From JAJZNI01 sp035624785 (GTDB taxonomy: Bacteria; Chloroflexota; Dormibacteria; Aeolococcales; Aeolococcaceae): a stretch of DNA of 64,000 nucleotides. Positions 53,802 through 62,210 of the stretch are shown one piece after another. The stretch spans positions 1-64,000 of the forward strand of contig DASPQV010000011.1 of assembly GCA_035624785.1 (NCBI GenBank), written 5' to 3'. The notes under the pieces were generated by a model. The model searched no databases and was not told the origin of the DNA. It worked only from the letters and a program-made list of their open reading frames with translations. How positions within the stretch are numbered: the stretch's first letter is position 1; every line of letters starts with the position of its first letter. Made by a program: the position numbers and the translations under genes.

Positions 53802-54779
53802 TCACGGGACGACGGCGGCGTGACCCTCCGCCACGACCTGATCCCCCCGCATGGCCGCGTTCAGGGCGGCGATGGCCACCTCCATCTGGGCGTCGTCGGG
53901 CTCGCGGGTGGACAGGCGCTGAGCCGCCAGCACCGGCACCAGCGCGGCGCGCCCGAAGGCGGTGCCGCGGATCCGGGCGAGACCGCGGATGGCCTCGTAG
54001 GACAGCCCCGCCACCACCGGGATGAGAGCCACCTGGCAGGCGATCCTGATCGGCCAGAAGAGCCAGCCCAACGGGGTGAAGACGATCACGCTGACCAGGG
54101 CAACCACCACCAGGAAGCCGGTGCCGCAGCGGGGGTGCAGCCGGCTCGCCCGTCGGACGCTGGCGACCACCAGGGGCGCCCCGGACTCGAGGCAGTTGAT
54201 CGCCTTGTGCTCGGCGCCGTGGTACTCGAAGACCCTGCGGACGCCGCGCATCAGGCCGATGAGCCACAGGTAGCCGAGCAGGATCGCGGCGCGGGCCACG
54301 CCCTCGAGCAGAACCGCGCCGACCGACTGGGGAGCGCCGCGACGGATCAGCGAGGACACCAGGAGCGGAAGGCCGATGAACAGCGCGAGCCCGAATGCCG
54401 CCGACACCGCGACCGTCGCCCGCATCGCGCCGGCGCTCAGCTCGACGTCCTCGCCAAGCTGGACGTTGGCCGACCACTGCAGGGCCCTGAAGCCGAGCCC
54501 GAGCATCTCGTAGAGGCTGGCCACGCCCCTCAGGAAGGGAAGCTTCCAGAACCTGCTGACGTAGACCCGGGAGCGGAGGGCCTCGGAGAGCACGGTGATG
54601 GTGCCGTCGGGCCGGCGCGCAGCCACGGCGAACTGGCGCCGTCCGCGCATCAGCACACCCTCGATGACCGCCTGGCCGCCGTAGAAGAAGGGCGCCGGGG
54701 GCGCGCTGGCGGCGTTCACCGCGGCGGTGATCAGGATGTCAGCCAGCGAGGGCCGACGCTGCCGCTCCACCCGGACCAT
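53802..54779 (-). CDS. DUF1385 (YqhQ) family membrane protein
   Basis: 325 residues. Diagnostic motifs GGQAVIEGVLMRG, FEYHGAEHKAINCLE and LHPRCGTGF, with about four or five membrane segments. The family's function is unknown; it commonly sits between rpmE and prfA, as here. Start: ATG 54779; the frame is open further upstream, but that sequence is Arg-rich and unlike the family. Confidence 0.93.
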   Translation of the reverse strand: MVRVERQRRPSLADILITAAVNAASAPPAPFFYGGQAVIEGVLMRGRRQFAVAARRPDGTITVLSEALRSRVYVSRFWKLPFLRGVASLYEMLGLGFRALQWSANVQLGEDVELSAGAMRATVAVSAAFGLALFIGLPLLVSSLIRRGAPQSVGAVLLEGVARAAILLGYLWLIGLMRGVRRVFEYHGAEHKAINCLESGAPLVVASVRRASRLHPRCGTGFLVVVALVSVIVFTPLGWLFWPIRIACQVALIPVVAGLSYEAIRGLARIRGTAFGRAALVPVLAAQRLSTREPDDAQMEVAIAALNAAMRGDQVVAEGHAAVVP

Positions 54780-54879
54780 GGTACTCGGCGATCGGAGCGG
54801 CCGAACCAATCGCCGACAGATCGCGCTTCGGGCGGTCCACTCCCGGGGGCCCATGCCCGGGCCAGGTCCGCCCGAATGG

Positions 54880-55098
54880 TCAGCGGCGGGCCGCCGTCCT
54901 CGCCGCGGCGCGGCGCCGGAAGCGCTCCACCTGACCGCCGGTGTCGACGATCCGCTGGGTCCCCGTGAAGAACGGATGGCAGACCGAGCAGACCTCGGTC
55001 TTGAGGTCGCGCTGGGTCGACCCGGTGGTGAAGGTGCTGCCGCAGACGCAGGTCACCACCGCGTCGGCGTAGAAGTCAGGGTGCTTGTCGGCTTTCAT
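54880..55098 (-). CDS. rpmE: 50S ribosomal protein L31
   Basis: 72 residues, zinc-type (C+) L31 with VTCVCGSTF and EVCSVCHPFFTGTQRIVDTGGQVERF. Starts MKADKHPDFYADA at ATG 55098, 7 bp after the radical SAM stop. The C-terminal RRRAAARTAARR tail is basic. First part of the common rpmE-DUF1385-prfA block. Confidence 0.97.
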   Translation of the reverse strand: MKADKHPDFYADAVVTCVCGSTFTTGSTQRDLKTEVCSVCHPFFTGTQRIVDTGGQVERFRRRAAARTAARR

Positions 55099-55105
55099 GG
55101 CATGC

Positions 55106-56413
55106 TCAGGTCGCGGGTGGGAACGCGGCGAGCATACCACGGGCCCTCCCCCAGCCAAACTCGGGGCGGGCGAGCGGGCGGGTGAAGTTGCCGTGAGCGA
55201 CCGCCGGCAGCCGCTGCCTCACCAGGGCCAGCGCCGCGGCCATGCCGATCCCCGGCCCCATCTCGGGCAGCTCGCTGGTGAGCCAGTCGTGGTCGACGTT
55301 GAGAGATCGCCACTGGATCTGCCGGACACCCATCTCCTGGCAGGCGGCGATGGTCAGCTCCAGCTCCGAGGGCACGTCGGTCAGCCCGGGGAAGGTGAGC
55401 AGGTTGAGGCAGACCTGGCCGCCGGCGCGTTCCATCAACCGGCCGCATTCGATCACCTCCTCGAGCCCGTAGCCGATCGGCCGGTAGTAGGCCCGGAACA
55501 CCGGGTCGCAGAAGGAGATGGCACTGATCCGTACCGAGTTGCAGCCAGCCTCGATCAGCCGCTGGAGCACCCGGGGACGGCTGCCATTGGTGTTGATGTG
55601 GATGGTCGCCCCAGGATGGCGCGCCCGGACCGCCCTGGTCGCCTCGACGAGCGCCCGGCCCCGGGTCAGCGCCTCCCCTTCACAGCCCTGGCCGAAGGAG
55701 ATGATGGCCGCCTCCTCGCCGTCCAGGAAATAGCCGGCGAGCTCAGCCATCTCGGCGGCGGTCGGCGCGAAGCCCATCCGCTGCTGCGGGGAGGGGACCG
55801 CCCCGTCGCTCTGCAGGGAGATGCAGCCGAGGCAGTCGGCGTTGCAGGCGGGGGCTGCCGGCAGCGCGCCCTCGTAGCGCCGCAGGAAGGTGTTCTGGGC
55901 CGTGTAGCACCGGTACTCCTGGGCGCAGCGGGACAGATGGTCGACCAGGCGGTTCCGGGGCAGGGCGGTGCGGGCGGCGGCCACGGCGCCGGGGAGCCGG
56001 CGGGGCCACGGTCCGCGGCCTCCGTGGCGACGGGGCTGCCACCACTCGAAGGAGTCGGTGCGGAGAGCCGCCGCCACCAGCTCCCCATCCCTCTCCCCCA
56101 CCGCGGCGTAACCGAAGAGGGGCAGGCGGCCGGCGGCGGCGGCCGGCCGCGACGCTGGCACCAGGGTTCTCAGATAACCGACCGGGAGCACGGCGGCCAC
56201 CGGCAGCCATCTCTGGTCCAATTCGACCGCTCCACCCCTTGCGTCGAGGCCGATCGCCCTCCGCCCTGGCAGGTGCGCAATCGTCGCTCCCCCGGGCAGC
56301 GCGATCGTGTCTGCTGCGGCCAGCGGGAGGAGAGCCCGCCCCGAGCGCGCCGCGGGCCGCAGGCCCCCCCAGACTCGGAGGGCGCCGGAGCTGTCGGCGA
56401 CACAGAGCCGCAT
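55106..56413 (-). CDS. Radical SAM protein of unknown substrate
   Basis: 435 residues. The [4Fe-4S] CxxxCxxC motif is PACNADCLGCISLQ in mid-protein, followed by FGQGCEGEALTRG and HINTNGSRPRVLQRLIEAGCNSVRISAISF, typical of the radical SAM barrel. The first 170 residues form an uncharacterised N-terminal domain that includes two extra Cys just before the cluster (SRCAQEYRCYTAQN). Start: ATG 56413. It lies directly upstream of rpmE (7 bp), so a role around ribosome or translation is possible but unproven. Divergent from the esterase gene. Confidence 0.85.
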   Translation of the reverse strand: MRLCVADSSGALRVWGGLRPAARSGRALLPLAAADTIALPGGATIAHLPGRRAIGLDARGGAVELDQRWLPVAAVLPVGYLRTLVPASRPAAAAGRLPLFGYAAVGERDGELVAAALRTDSFEWWQPRRHGGRGPWPRRLPGAVAAARTALPRNRLVDHLSRCAQEYRCYTAQNTFLRRYEGALPAAPACNADCLGCISLQSDGAVPSPQQRMGFAPTAAEMAELAGYFLDGEEAAIISFGQGCEGEALTRGRALVEATRAVRARHPGATIHINTNGSRPRVLQRLIEAGCNSVRISAISFCDPVFRAYYRPIGYGLEEVIECGRLMERAGGQVCLNLLTFPGLTDVPSELELTIAACQEMGVRQIQWRSLNVDHDWLTSELPEMGPGIGMAAALALVRQRLPAVAHGNFTRPLARPEFGWGRARGMLAAFPPAT

Positions 56414-56572
56414 GTCAGGAGTCTGCGCAAAACCGAGCCCGGACCGAGTTAACCGGAACGTAACCCCGAGGTCGGGCGTCGCGTATGTATGGATGTACGC
56501 TTCGGATCGGTGGCACGTGACGGGTGCTTTCCGACAGCACCCGGCCGCGAGCCGGCCTCCGGGAAATAGGAG

Positions 56573-58105
56573 ATGGGCCCTCGCTTCCGCCGCCGGCAGA
56601 GCCCCGTCTCGGGGCCTCGACCGACCGCGCGCCCGGCCTGGCCGGTGCGCCTGATGCGGCGCGTTGGCGCGGCGGCTCGCGCCCACGCCGCCCTCATATC
56701 GGCGGCGGCCGCGGCCGCCCTCACCGGGCTGTCCGGCTGGCTTGCGGGCCCGAGCCTGCAATCGTGGTTCGTGGCCATGGGAATGGATGCCGAGCGGGGT
56801 GCCCTGCTCGCCTCGGTGGTCCTGGTCACCCTGGCCACGGCGGTGGTGGCGGCCCTGTCACGGCAGTCCGGGGCCACCCGCCTGGGAGGGCTGGCCGGCT
56901 TCGTCGGCATCCAGGTGGTGCCGTTCCTGATTCGGGCCGCGACCACGCCGCCGACCCCGGGGCTGCATGCCACCGCCGACATCCTGGGTTGGGTGCTCCA
57001 GCCGCTCGGGATGCTGCTGCTGGCCGCCCTCGCAGTCGTGATCGGCGCCGCCCTGGGAACCGGGCTGGTCCGCGACCTCTCCCGGCTGCGGGCGCTGCTC
57101 GGCCGGCGTCGTCTCTGGCCGGCGGTCCCCGCGGCGGCCGCCATCCTGGTCATCGCGGGGATGGCCGCGAGCACGGCCCTCCAGGACGGTCCGCTGAGCG
57201 CTCTCGTCGACTACGGGGCGAGCGCCCCCACCGCGTCCAGCACCACCCGTCCCGACTCGCCGAGCAGCAGCCCGCAGACCGGGACTTCGCAGGCTGAGAC
57301 CCCGGTCCCGACGCCGGACCTCACCGCGCTGCGGCAGCTGCCGGGACGGATCCAATCCGTGGTGATCGGCGGCCGGCTGGTGGTCGTCTACGTCCCCGGC
57401 ATCTACGACGCGGACCCGTCACTCCGGCTCCCGGTGCTCTACCTCCTCCACGGCTCCCCGGGTGATCCCGAGGAGTGGCTGGGCAACGGCGGCCAGCTCC
57501 AGGGAGTTCTCGATCAGCTGATCGGCGCAGGCACGGTGCCGCCGCTCCTCGTCGTCATGCCGGACGGCAACGGCACCAACAGCCAGGACACGGAGTGGGG
57601 CGACGTCGCCAACGGGGACATCGAGAGCTGGCTGGTCGACCAGGTGGTCCCCGCGGTCGACGGCCAGTTCCGCACTCTGGGCTACAGCTACCAGGGCATC
57701 GCCGGGCTGAGCAGCGGCGGATTCGGGGCCATGAACCTGGCCTTCCGGCATCCCACGGTGTTCTCCTGGGCGGGCAGCTACTCCGGGTACTTCACGGCCC
57801 GCGAGAACATCTTCGGGTCCAAGACCGCGGCCAACAGCCCCCTCGACACCGCGGCCCGGGTGCCGGTCGCTGACCGCATGCCCATCTATCTGGGATACGG
57901 CGCTGATGACGGGATCAGCGCTGGAACCAACCAGTTCGCCAGCGTCCTGAAGAACCTCGGCTGGCCGAAGGTGAACGTCCAGGAGGTCCCCGGTGGCCAT
58001 GGGTGGGAGGCCTGGCGGGCGGAGGTCGTGAACAGCCTCACCTGGCTGGGGCAGCTCTGGGGCGCCCAGCCGTGGGCGCCGGTCACGTCACGGGTAACCG
58101 GCTAG
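56573..58105 (+). CDS. Membrane-anchored alpha/beta-hydrolase (EsteraseD/antigen 85-like)
   Basis: 510 residues. About four N-terminal membrane segments (about 38-200), a Ser/Thr/Pro linker (about 215-250), then an extracytoplasmic esterase domain: VLYLLHGSPGDPEEW (oxyanion loop), nucleophile Ser380 in GLSSGGFGAMNLAF, likely Asp446 and His476 (GGHGWEAW). The family includes mycolyl-transferase-like and S-formylglutathione hydrolase-like enzymes. It abuts the DUF2156 gene with no gap, suggesting joint action on envelope lipids. Start: ATG 56573, with AATAGGAG as ribosome site. Confidence 0.88.
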   Translation: MGPRFRRRQSPVSGPRPTARPAWPVRLMRRVGAAARAHAALISAAAAAALTGLSGWLAGPSLQSWFVAMGMDAERGALLASVVLVTLATAVVAALSRQSGATRLGGLAGFVGIQVVPFLIRAATTPPTPGLHATADILGWVLQPLGMLLLAALAVVIGAALGTGLVRDLSRLRALLGRRRLWPAVPAAAAILVIAGMAASTALQDGPLSALVDYGASAPTASSTTRPDSPSSSPQTGTSQAETPVPTPDLTALRQLPGRIQSVVIGGRLVVVYVPGIYDADPSLRLPVLYLLHGSPGDPEEWLGNGGQLQGVLDQLIGAGTVPPLLVVMPDGNGTNSQDTEWGDVANGDIESWLVDQVVPAVDGQFRTLGYSYQGIAGLSSGGFGAMNLAFRHPTVFSWAGSYSGYFTARENIFGSKTAANSPLDTAARVPVADRMPIYLGYGADDGISAGTNQFASVLKNLGWPKVNVQEVPGGHGWEAWRAEVVNSLTWLGQLWGAQPWAPVTSRVTG

Positions 58106-59443
58106 ATGAGCGCGATACCGGGTGCCGGCGTGATGCTGGCCGCGATCCACCCGGGGGTGCTGACCGCCGCTCATCATCCGATCCTCCTCGGCCGGTCGAT
58201 CGGCCCATTGGTCCTGGCCTGCGGCCTCGTCGCCGCGGTGGTGGGGAGCACGCTGCGCTTCCGGCCTCTGCTGGCGGCCGCCGTGGTCGCCCTGCCCGCC
58301 GGGGTTCTGAGCGTCGCGGACCCGCAGAACCTGCCGGCACTTGGGGTCGGGCTCGCGGCGATGCTGGCCGCGGTGGCGGTGGTGGCCGCCCGGGCGGCGA
58401 CCCACGGTGGCGCGGCTCTGCTCAGCGATCCCACGGAGATGGAGCGGCTTCGCCTCCTCCACGGCAGGACCCACATCTCCTGCTTCGCCGGCGACCGGCA
58501 GAAGAGGTGCCTCGCCAGCGGCGGCGGGGCGGTGGCCTTCCAGGTCCGATGGGGTGTCGCGGTGTCGGTGGGCGATCCGCTCGCCCAGGGATCCCGTCAG
58601 GCCGAGGCGGCCGGCGCCTTCCTCGAGCTCTGTGGCCACCAGAGCTGGATCCCCTGCTTCTTCCAGACCGACGCCTCCCTGCGGGGGATGTACCGCGGGC
58701 TCGGGTTGCGGATCCTCAAGTTCGGAGAGGAGGCCGTGGTGGACCTCGGAGAATTCGACCTCCGAACCCCAGCCCGCGCCGATGTTCGCCACGAGCTGGC
58801 CCGAGCCCGGCGTGCCGGCCTGGAGGGTGCGGTCCTGCGCGGTGCGCAGGCCTCGGAGACCTTCTGGGCGGAGGCGGCCGCGGTATCCCGGGCCTGGCTG
58901 AGCCGCCGGGGAGGCCGGGAGATGGGCTTCTCGCTGGGAAGGTTCCAGGACACCCCCGGTGCCGGGACCTGGTACACGGTGGCGCGCGACCGGGAGGGGC
59001 GCCTCCAGGCCTTCTGCTCCTGGGTCGGGATGGGCAGCTCGGGCATCGCCCTCGACCTGGTCCGGCGCAGCGACGACGCCGCCCCGGGGGCCGCGGACCT
59101 CTGCATCGCAACGGCCATCGAGGTCGCCCGCGGCCTGGGCCTGAGCCGGGTTCTGCTCGGCACCGTGCCCTTCCGAGAGAGCCTCGGCGACGCGCCCGAT
59201 GGACGGATGGCGCGAGGCTTCCGAGCCCACCTTTACCGGCGCGGCTGGCGCACCTACAGCTACCGGGGCCTCTCTCATTTCAAGGCAAAGTTCGCGACCG
59301 GATGGGAGAGCCGGGACGTGGCCCTGCCGGCCGGCCCGGCCACCGGCCTCGCCCTGGCCGCCCTGGTCCGGCTCCACCTCAGCAAGCCGTCGGGCCCGGC
59401 ACCACCGTCCCCCGCCCCGCTGGGGCTCGCCGGGACACCCTAG
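58106..59443 (+). CDS. DUF2156 protein, lysyl-phosphatidylglycerol synthase C-terminal domain
   Basis: 445 residues. Two or three N-terminal membrane segments (about 30-105) precede a double-GNAT LPG_synthase_C domain: FAGDRQKRCLASGGGAVAFQVRWGVAVSVGDPL, IPCFFQTDASLRGMYRGLGLRILKFGEEAVVDL and the C-terminal YSYRGLSHFKAKF. MprF-type enzymes transfer an amino acid from aminoacyl-tRNA to phosphatidylglycerol; here the long MprF flippase part is absent. The start ATG follows the esterase stop immediately. Confidence 0.9.
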   Translation: MSAIPGAGVMLAAIHPGVLTAAHHPILLGRSIGPLVLACGLVAAVVGSTLRFRPLLAAAVVALPAGVLSVADPQNLPALGVGLAAMLAAVAVVAARAATHGGAALLSDPTEMERLRLLHGRTHISCFAGDRQKRCLASGGGAVAFQVRWGVAVSVGDPLAQGSRQAEAAGAFLELCGHQSWIPCFFQTDASLRGMYRGLGLRILKFGEEAVVDLGEFDLRTPARADVRHELARARRAGLEGAVLRGAQASETFWAEAAAVSRAWLSRRGGREMGFSLGRFQDTPGAGTWYTVARDREGRLQAFCSWVGMGSSGIALDLVRRSDDAAPGAADLCIATAIEVARGLGLSRVLLGTVPFRESLGDAPDGRMARGFRAHLYRRGWRTYSYRGLSHFKAKFATGWESRDVALPAGPATGLALAALVRLHLSKPSGPAPPSPAPLGLAGTP

Positions 59444-59523
59444 AGTCGCAGACGGCGCTGCCGCGTGGCAGGCTGCCACCGAGGCGGCGGCCGCTGCTGC
59501 CAGGCGGCCGGCTCGCTGGACGC

Positions 59524-60486
59524 TCAGGCGGCCCGCAGCTCGTCCGGGATCACGGTGATCGTGGCGATGGCGCCGTCCCGGAGGATCCGGAGCACCACGA
59601 AACGATCGATGACGTCACCGACCATGAGCCGCTGCAGGTCGGCGGCGTCCCGGATCATCTGGCCGCCCGCCTCCACGATGACATCCCCGGATCTCAGTCC
59701 AGCCGCCGCCGCGGGCGAGCCGGGCAGCACCTCGGTCACACCCATGCCCCGACCCTGCTCCAGGGTCGCGGCGACGCGGGGCGGCAGGGGTCGCGCCGCC
59801 CCCGCCACGCCCAGGTGGCCTCGGCGGACCCTGCCCTGGCGCATGAGCTGAGTGAGGATCGCCTGCGTCGCCCGGTTCACCGGGACGGCCAAGCCGAGCC
59901 CGGCCCCCGCCAGGGCGGTGTTGACCCCGACGACATAGCCATGGCTGTCGGCCAGTGCGCCCCCCGAGTTCCCGGGATTGAGCGCCGCATCGGTCTGGAT
60001 GACGTTCTCGATGAGGCGGGTGTTTTCGCCGGCGCGCGCCACCAGGGCACGGCCCAGTCCTGACACCACTCCTGCGGTCACCGATCCGGCGAAGCCATAC
60101 GGGTTGCCGATGGCGACGACCAGCTGGCCGACCCGGAGCCGGTCGGCGTCCCCCATCTGCGCCGGGGCCAGCGAGCCCGAGCTGGCCCGGATCACGGCGA
60201 GATCGGAGAAGCGATCGCGGCCCACCACGGCGAAGCTCAGCTCGCGCCCGTCGGCGAAGAGGGCGGTGCCGCCCCCAGCCTCGCCGACCACGTGGGCCGA
60301 GGTCACCAGGTATCCGTCCGGGGCCAGGACCACCGCCGAGCCCGAGCCGCCGGGCCTGCTCATGCCGCCGCGGCGGGACCCCTCCACCCGCAGCGCGGCG
60401 ACCGAGGGCGACAGCCGTTCGGCGACGCCGCTCACCGCCCGCGAATAGGCGTCGAGAGCGGCCTCCTCGGCTTCCAACCCGGCCAT
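59524..60486 (-). CDS. HtrA-like serine protease with PDZ domain, apparently cytosolic
   Basis: 320 residues. The S1C protease triad is His65 (LVTSAHVV), Asp95 (RFSDLAVI) and Ser173 (NPGNSGGAL); a PDZ domain follows (about 225-312, GVTEVLPGSPAAAAGLRSGDVIVEAGG). No signal peptide or membrane segment is visible: the N-terminus is an acidic helix (MAGLEAEEAALDAYSRAVSG). The start is 3 bp after the preceding hypothetical gene's stop, indicating an operon. The usual HtrA is periplasmic or membrane-tethered, so location is the main question. Confidence 0.92.
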   Translation of the reverse strand: MAGLEAEEAALDAYSRAVSGVAERLSPSVAALRVEGSRRGGMSRPGGSGSAVVLAPDGYLVTSAHVVGEAGGGTALFADGRELSFAVVGRDRFSDLAVIRASSGSLAPAQMGDADRLRVGQLVVAIGNPYGFAGSVTAGVVSGLGRALVARAGENTRLIENVIQTDAALNPGNSGGALADSHGYVVGVNTALAGAGLGLAVPVNRATQAILTQLMRQGRVRRGHLGVAGAARPLPPRVAATLEQGRGMGVTEVLPGSPAAAAGLRSGDVIVEAGGQMIRDAADLQRLMVGDVIDRFVVLRILRDGAIATITVIPDELRAA

Positions 60487-60489
60487 GCC

Positions 60490-61053
60490 TCAGGCTCCGG
60501 GGCCCTCGCCGCGGACCTTCTCGACCTCGGCCAGGGCCCGCCGAAGGCTGTCGATCCACTCGCCCTGGTGCCGGGCGACGAGCCGCACGCACCAGGCCAG
60601 GGCCTCGCTGCGGCTCCTGGCCACACCGGCGTCGATGAGCGTGTCCAGCACCTGGCGGTCGGCCAGCCGAAGCCGGGTCATGACCGGCACCCCGAGGGTG
60701 GTGAAGTGCTGGCTCACACCCCCGCAGGTTGCACCCCAGGAGACCTTGCGGCCAAACAGCCTCTCGGCGTCCCTGGCGACGCCGATCCGGGCCTCCTTGG
60801 TCTCGCCCCGGAAGCGCTCGATGCGCGCCGACCGCGCCGTGGCCCGGGCCGAGTCGCTGGCTCCGGCCTCCAGCTCGACGTCCGGGATCTCTCCGACCAC
60901 CAGGATCTCGTCCCGGTCCATGGTGATGGTGGGCGGACCGCTGAACAGATCCTGAGGCAGCCGGCCGGCAAACCAGCCCCTCAGCTCCTCCTCGGTCAAG
61001 GCTGGTGCGGGGCTGGGCTCGAGATACGGTTGGCGGTGGTATGGAGCATTCAT
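60490..61053 (-). CDS. Conserved hypothetical protein, coupled to the HtrA-like gene
   Basis: 187 residues, no recognised domain. Polar N-terminus with EEELRGWFAGRLPQDLF and ITMDRDEILVVGEIPDVEL, then a basic and helical C-terminal half (ARIERFRGETKEARIGVARDAERLFG, ALAWCVRLVARHQGEWIDSLRRALAEVEKV). No signal peptide or membrane helix. The ATG at 61053 has no SD; instead TGTAAT hexamers end 2 and 10 bases upstream, so a leaderless mRNA is plausible. It may be a partner, regulator or substrate of the protease (inference). Confidence 0.75.
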   Translation of the reverse strand: MNAPYHRQPYLEPSPAPALTEEELRGWFAGRLPQDLFSGPPTITMDRDEILVVGEIPDVELEAGASDSARATARSARIERFRGETKEARIGVARDAERLFGRKVSWGATCGGVSQHFTTLGVPVMTRLRLADRQVLDTLIDAGVARSRSEALAWCVRLVARHQGEWIDSLRRALAEVEKVRGEGPGA

Positions 61054-61054
61054 G

Positions 61055-61069
61055 GATTACATGATTACA
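61055..61069. promoter_or_regulatory. GATTACA direct repeat at the start of the hypothetical-htrA operon
   Basis: GATTACATGATTACA (plus strand) is a tandem heptamer; on the minus strand it gives two TGTAAT hexamers, near-consensus -10 boxes, immediately before the ATG. A TTGACT lies further upstream (61083-61088), but the spacings (13 or 21 bp) are off. It could be a promoter with a leaderless start, an operator, or both. Confidence 0.4.
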
Positions 61070-61135
61070 CAGCAACGGCGGAAGTCAAGAGGCGGTGCGA
61101 GCCGTGGCGGCCCCCTGCTTGCAGGGTTGAGGCCC

Positions 61136-62149
61136 TTAGACCAGGCGCTCGGCCTGTTCGGGATCGAGGGCGACGTGGTGCTTGGCCCGGATCTCCCGAA
61201 CCGTCCCGCTCTGCGCCCGCATCACCAGGCTGTGGGTCTCCGCCCACCAGTTGTGGTACTGGACCCCATGGAGCAGGCCGCCTCCGGTGACGCCGGTGAC
61301 GGCGACCGCGACGTCTCTCCCCGGGACCAGGTCGGTCAGGGAGAGGGCGGCATCCGGATCCATGCCGGCGGCGCGGAGTGCGGCCGTCTCATCCTCGTTG
61401 CGGGCCCACGGACGGCACTGCATCTCCCCGCCCAGGCAGCGCAGCGCGCAGGCGGCGAGCACCGCCTCGGCGGTGCCCCCCGAGCCGATCATGACGTCGA
61501 CACCGCTGCCGGGCCAGGCCGTCATCAGCGCCGCGCCGATGTCCCCGTCCGAGATCAGAGCCAGTCGAGCTCCCAGGGTGCGCACCCGCTCGACCAGCCA
61601 CTGGTGGCGGGGACGGTCGAGGACCATCACGGTCAGATCCTGGACCTGGACGTCCATCGCGAAGGCGATCCGGCGGAGGTTGTTCTCCGGGCTGTCGGTC
61701 ACGTCGACGGCGCCTCGAGCGCGCGGCCCCACCGCCAGCTTGTGCATGTAGGCGCAGGGGGGGACAGGGGCGATCCCACCGGGCTCGGCGGCAGCCGCCA
61801 CTGAGAGGGCCTGGGAGAGACCCTTGGCAACCAGGCTCACACCGTCCACCGGGTCCAGCGCGAGGTCGACCGCCTCCCGGCCCGCCCCCAGCCGGCGGCC
61901 GGACGCCAGACCGGTGCCGGAGCTCTCGGGCCCCACGATCACCCGGGCATCGAAGGGCATGCCCATCAGCGCCTCCTCCATGGCCCGCTGGGCGGCGTCG
62001 CGTGCCCCGATCTTGTCGCCGCGGCCCAGCCAGCGACCCACCGAGAGAGCCGCCGCTTCGGTCGCTCGAAGAAGCTCGAGGCCGCGGTGGCGCTCGCGGC
62101 TGAGCCGCGCCGCCGAGACCGCGCCCGCCTGGCGCGCGCTCGTGCTCAT
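61136..62149 (-). CDS. glpX: Class II fructose-1,6-bisphosphatase (GlpX)
   Basis: 337 residues, the expected length. Motifs: GDKIGARDAAQRAM, LALDPVDGVSLVAKGLSQALSVAA (metal and phosphate site), ISDGDIGAAL, IGSGGTAEAVLAACALRCLGGEMQ and GVTGGGLLHGV. Gluconeogenic phosphatase, fitting the class I aldolase at 26658-27734. 61 bp after pyrG on the same strand. Confidence 0.95.
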   Translation of the reverse strand: MSTSARQAGAVSAARLSRERHRGLELLRATEAAALSVGRWLGRGDKIGARDAAQRAMEEALMGMPFDARVIVGPESSGTGLASGRRLGAGREAVDLALDPVDGVSLVAKGLSQALSVAAAAEPGGIAPVPPCAYMHKLAVGPRARGAVDVTDSPENNLRRIAFAMDVQVQDLTVMVLDRPRHQWLVERVRTLGARLALISDGDIGAALMTAWPGSGVDVMIGSGGTAEAVLAACALRCLGGEMQCRPWARNEDETAALRAAGMDPDAALSLTDLVPGRDVAVAVTGVTGGGLLHGVQYHNWWAETHSLVMRAQSGTVREIRAKHHVALDPEQAERLV

Positions 62150-62210
62150 CGCTCCGATTATCCCGGAGTGCGGAGCACTCGACCCCGTATCCGGCTGGAA
62201 CGGTGCTGGG

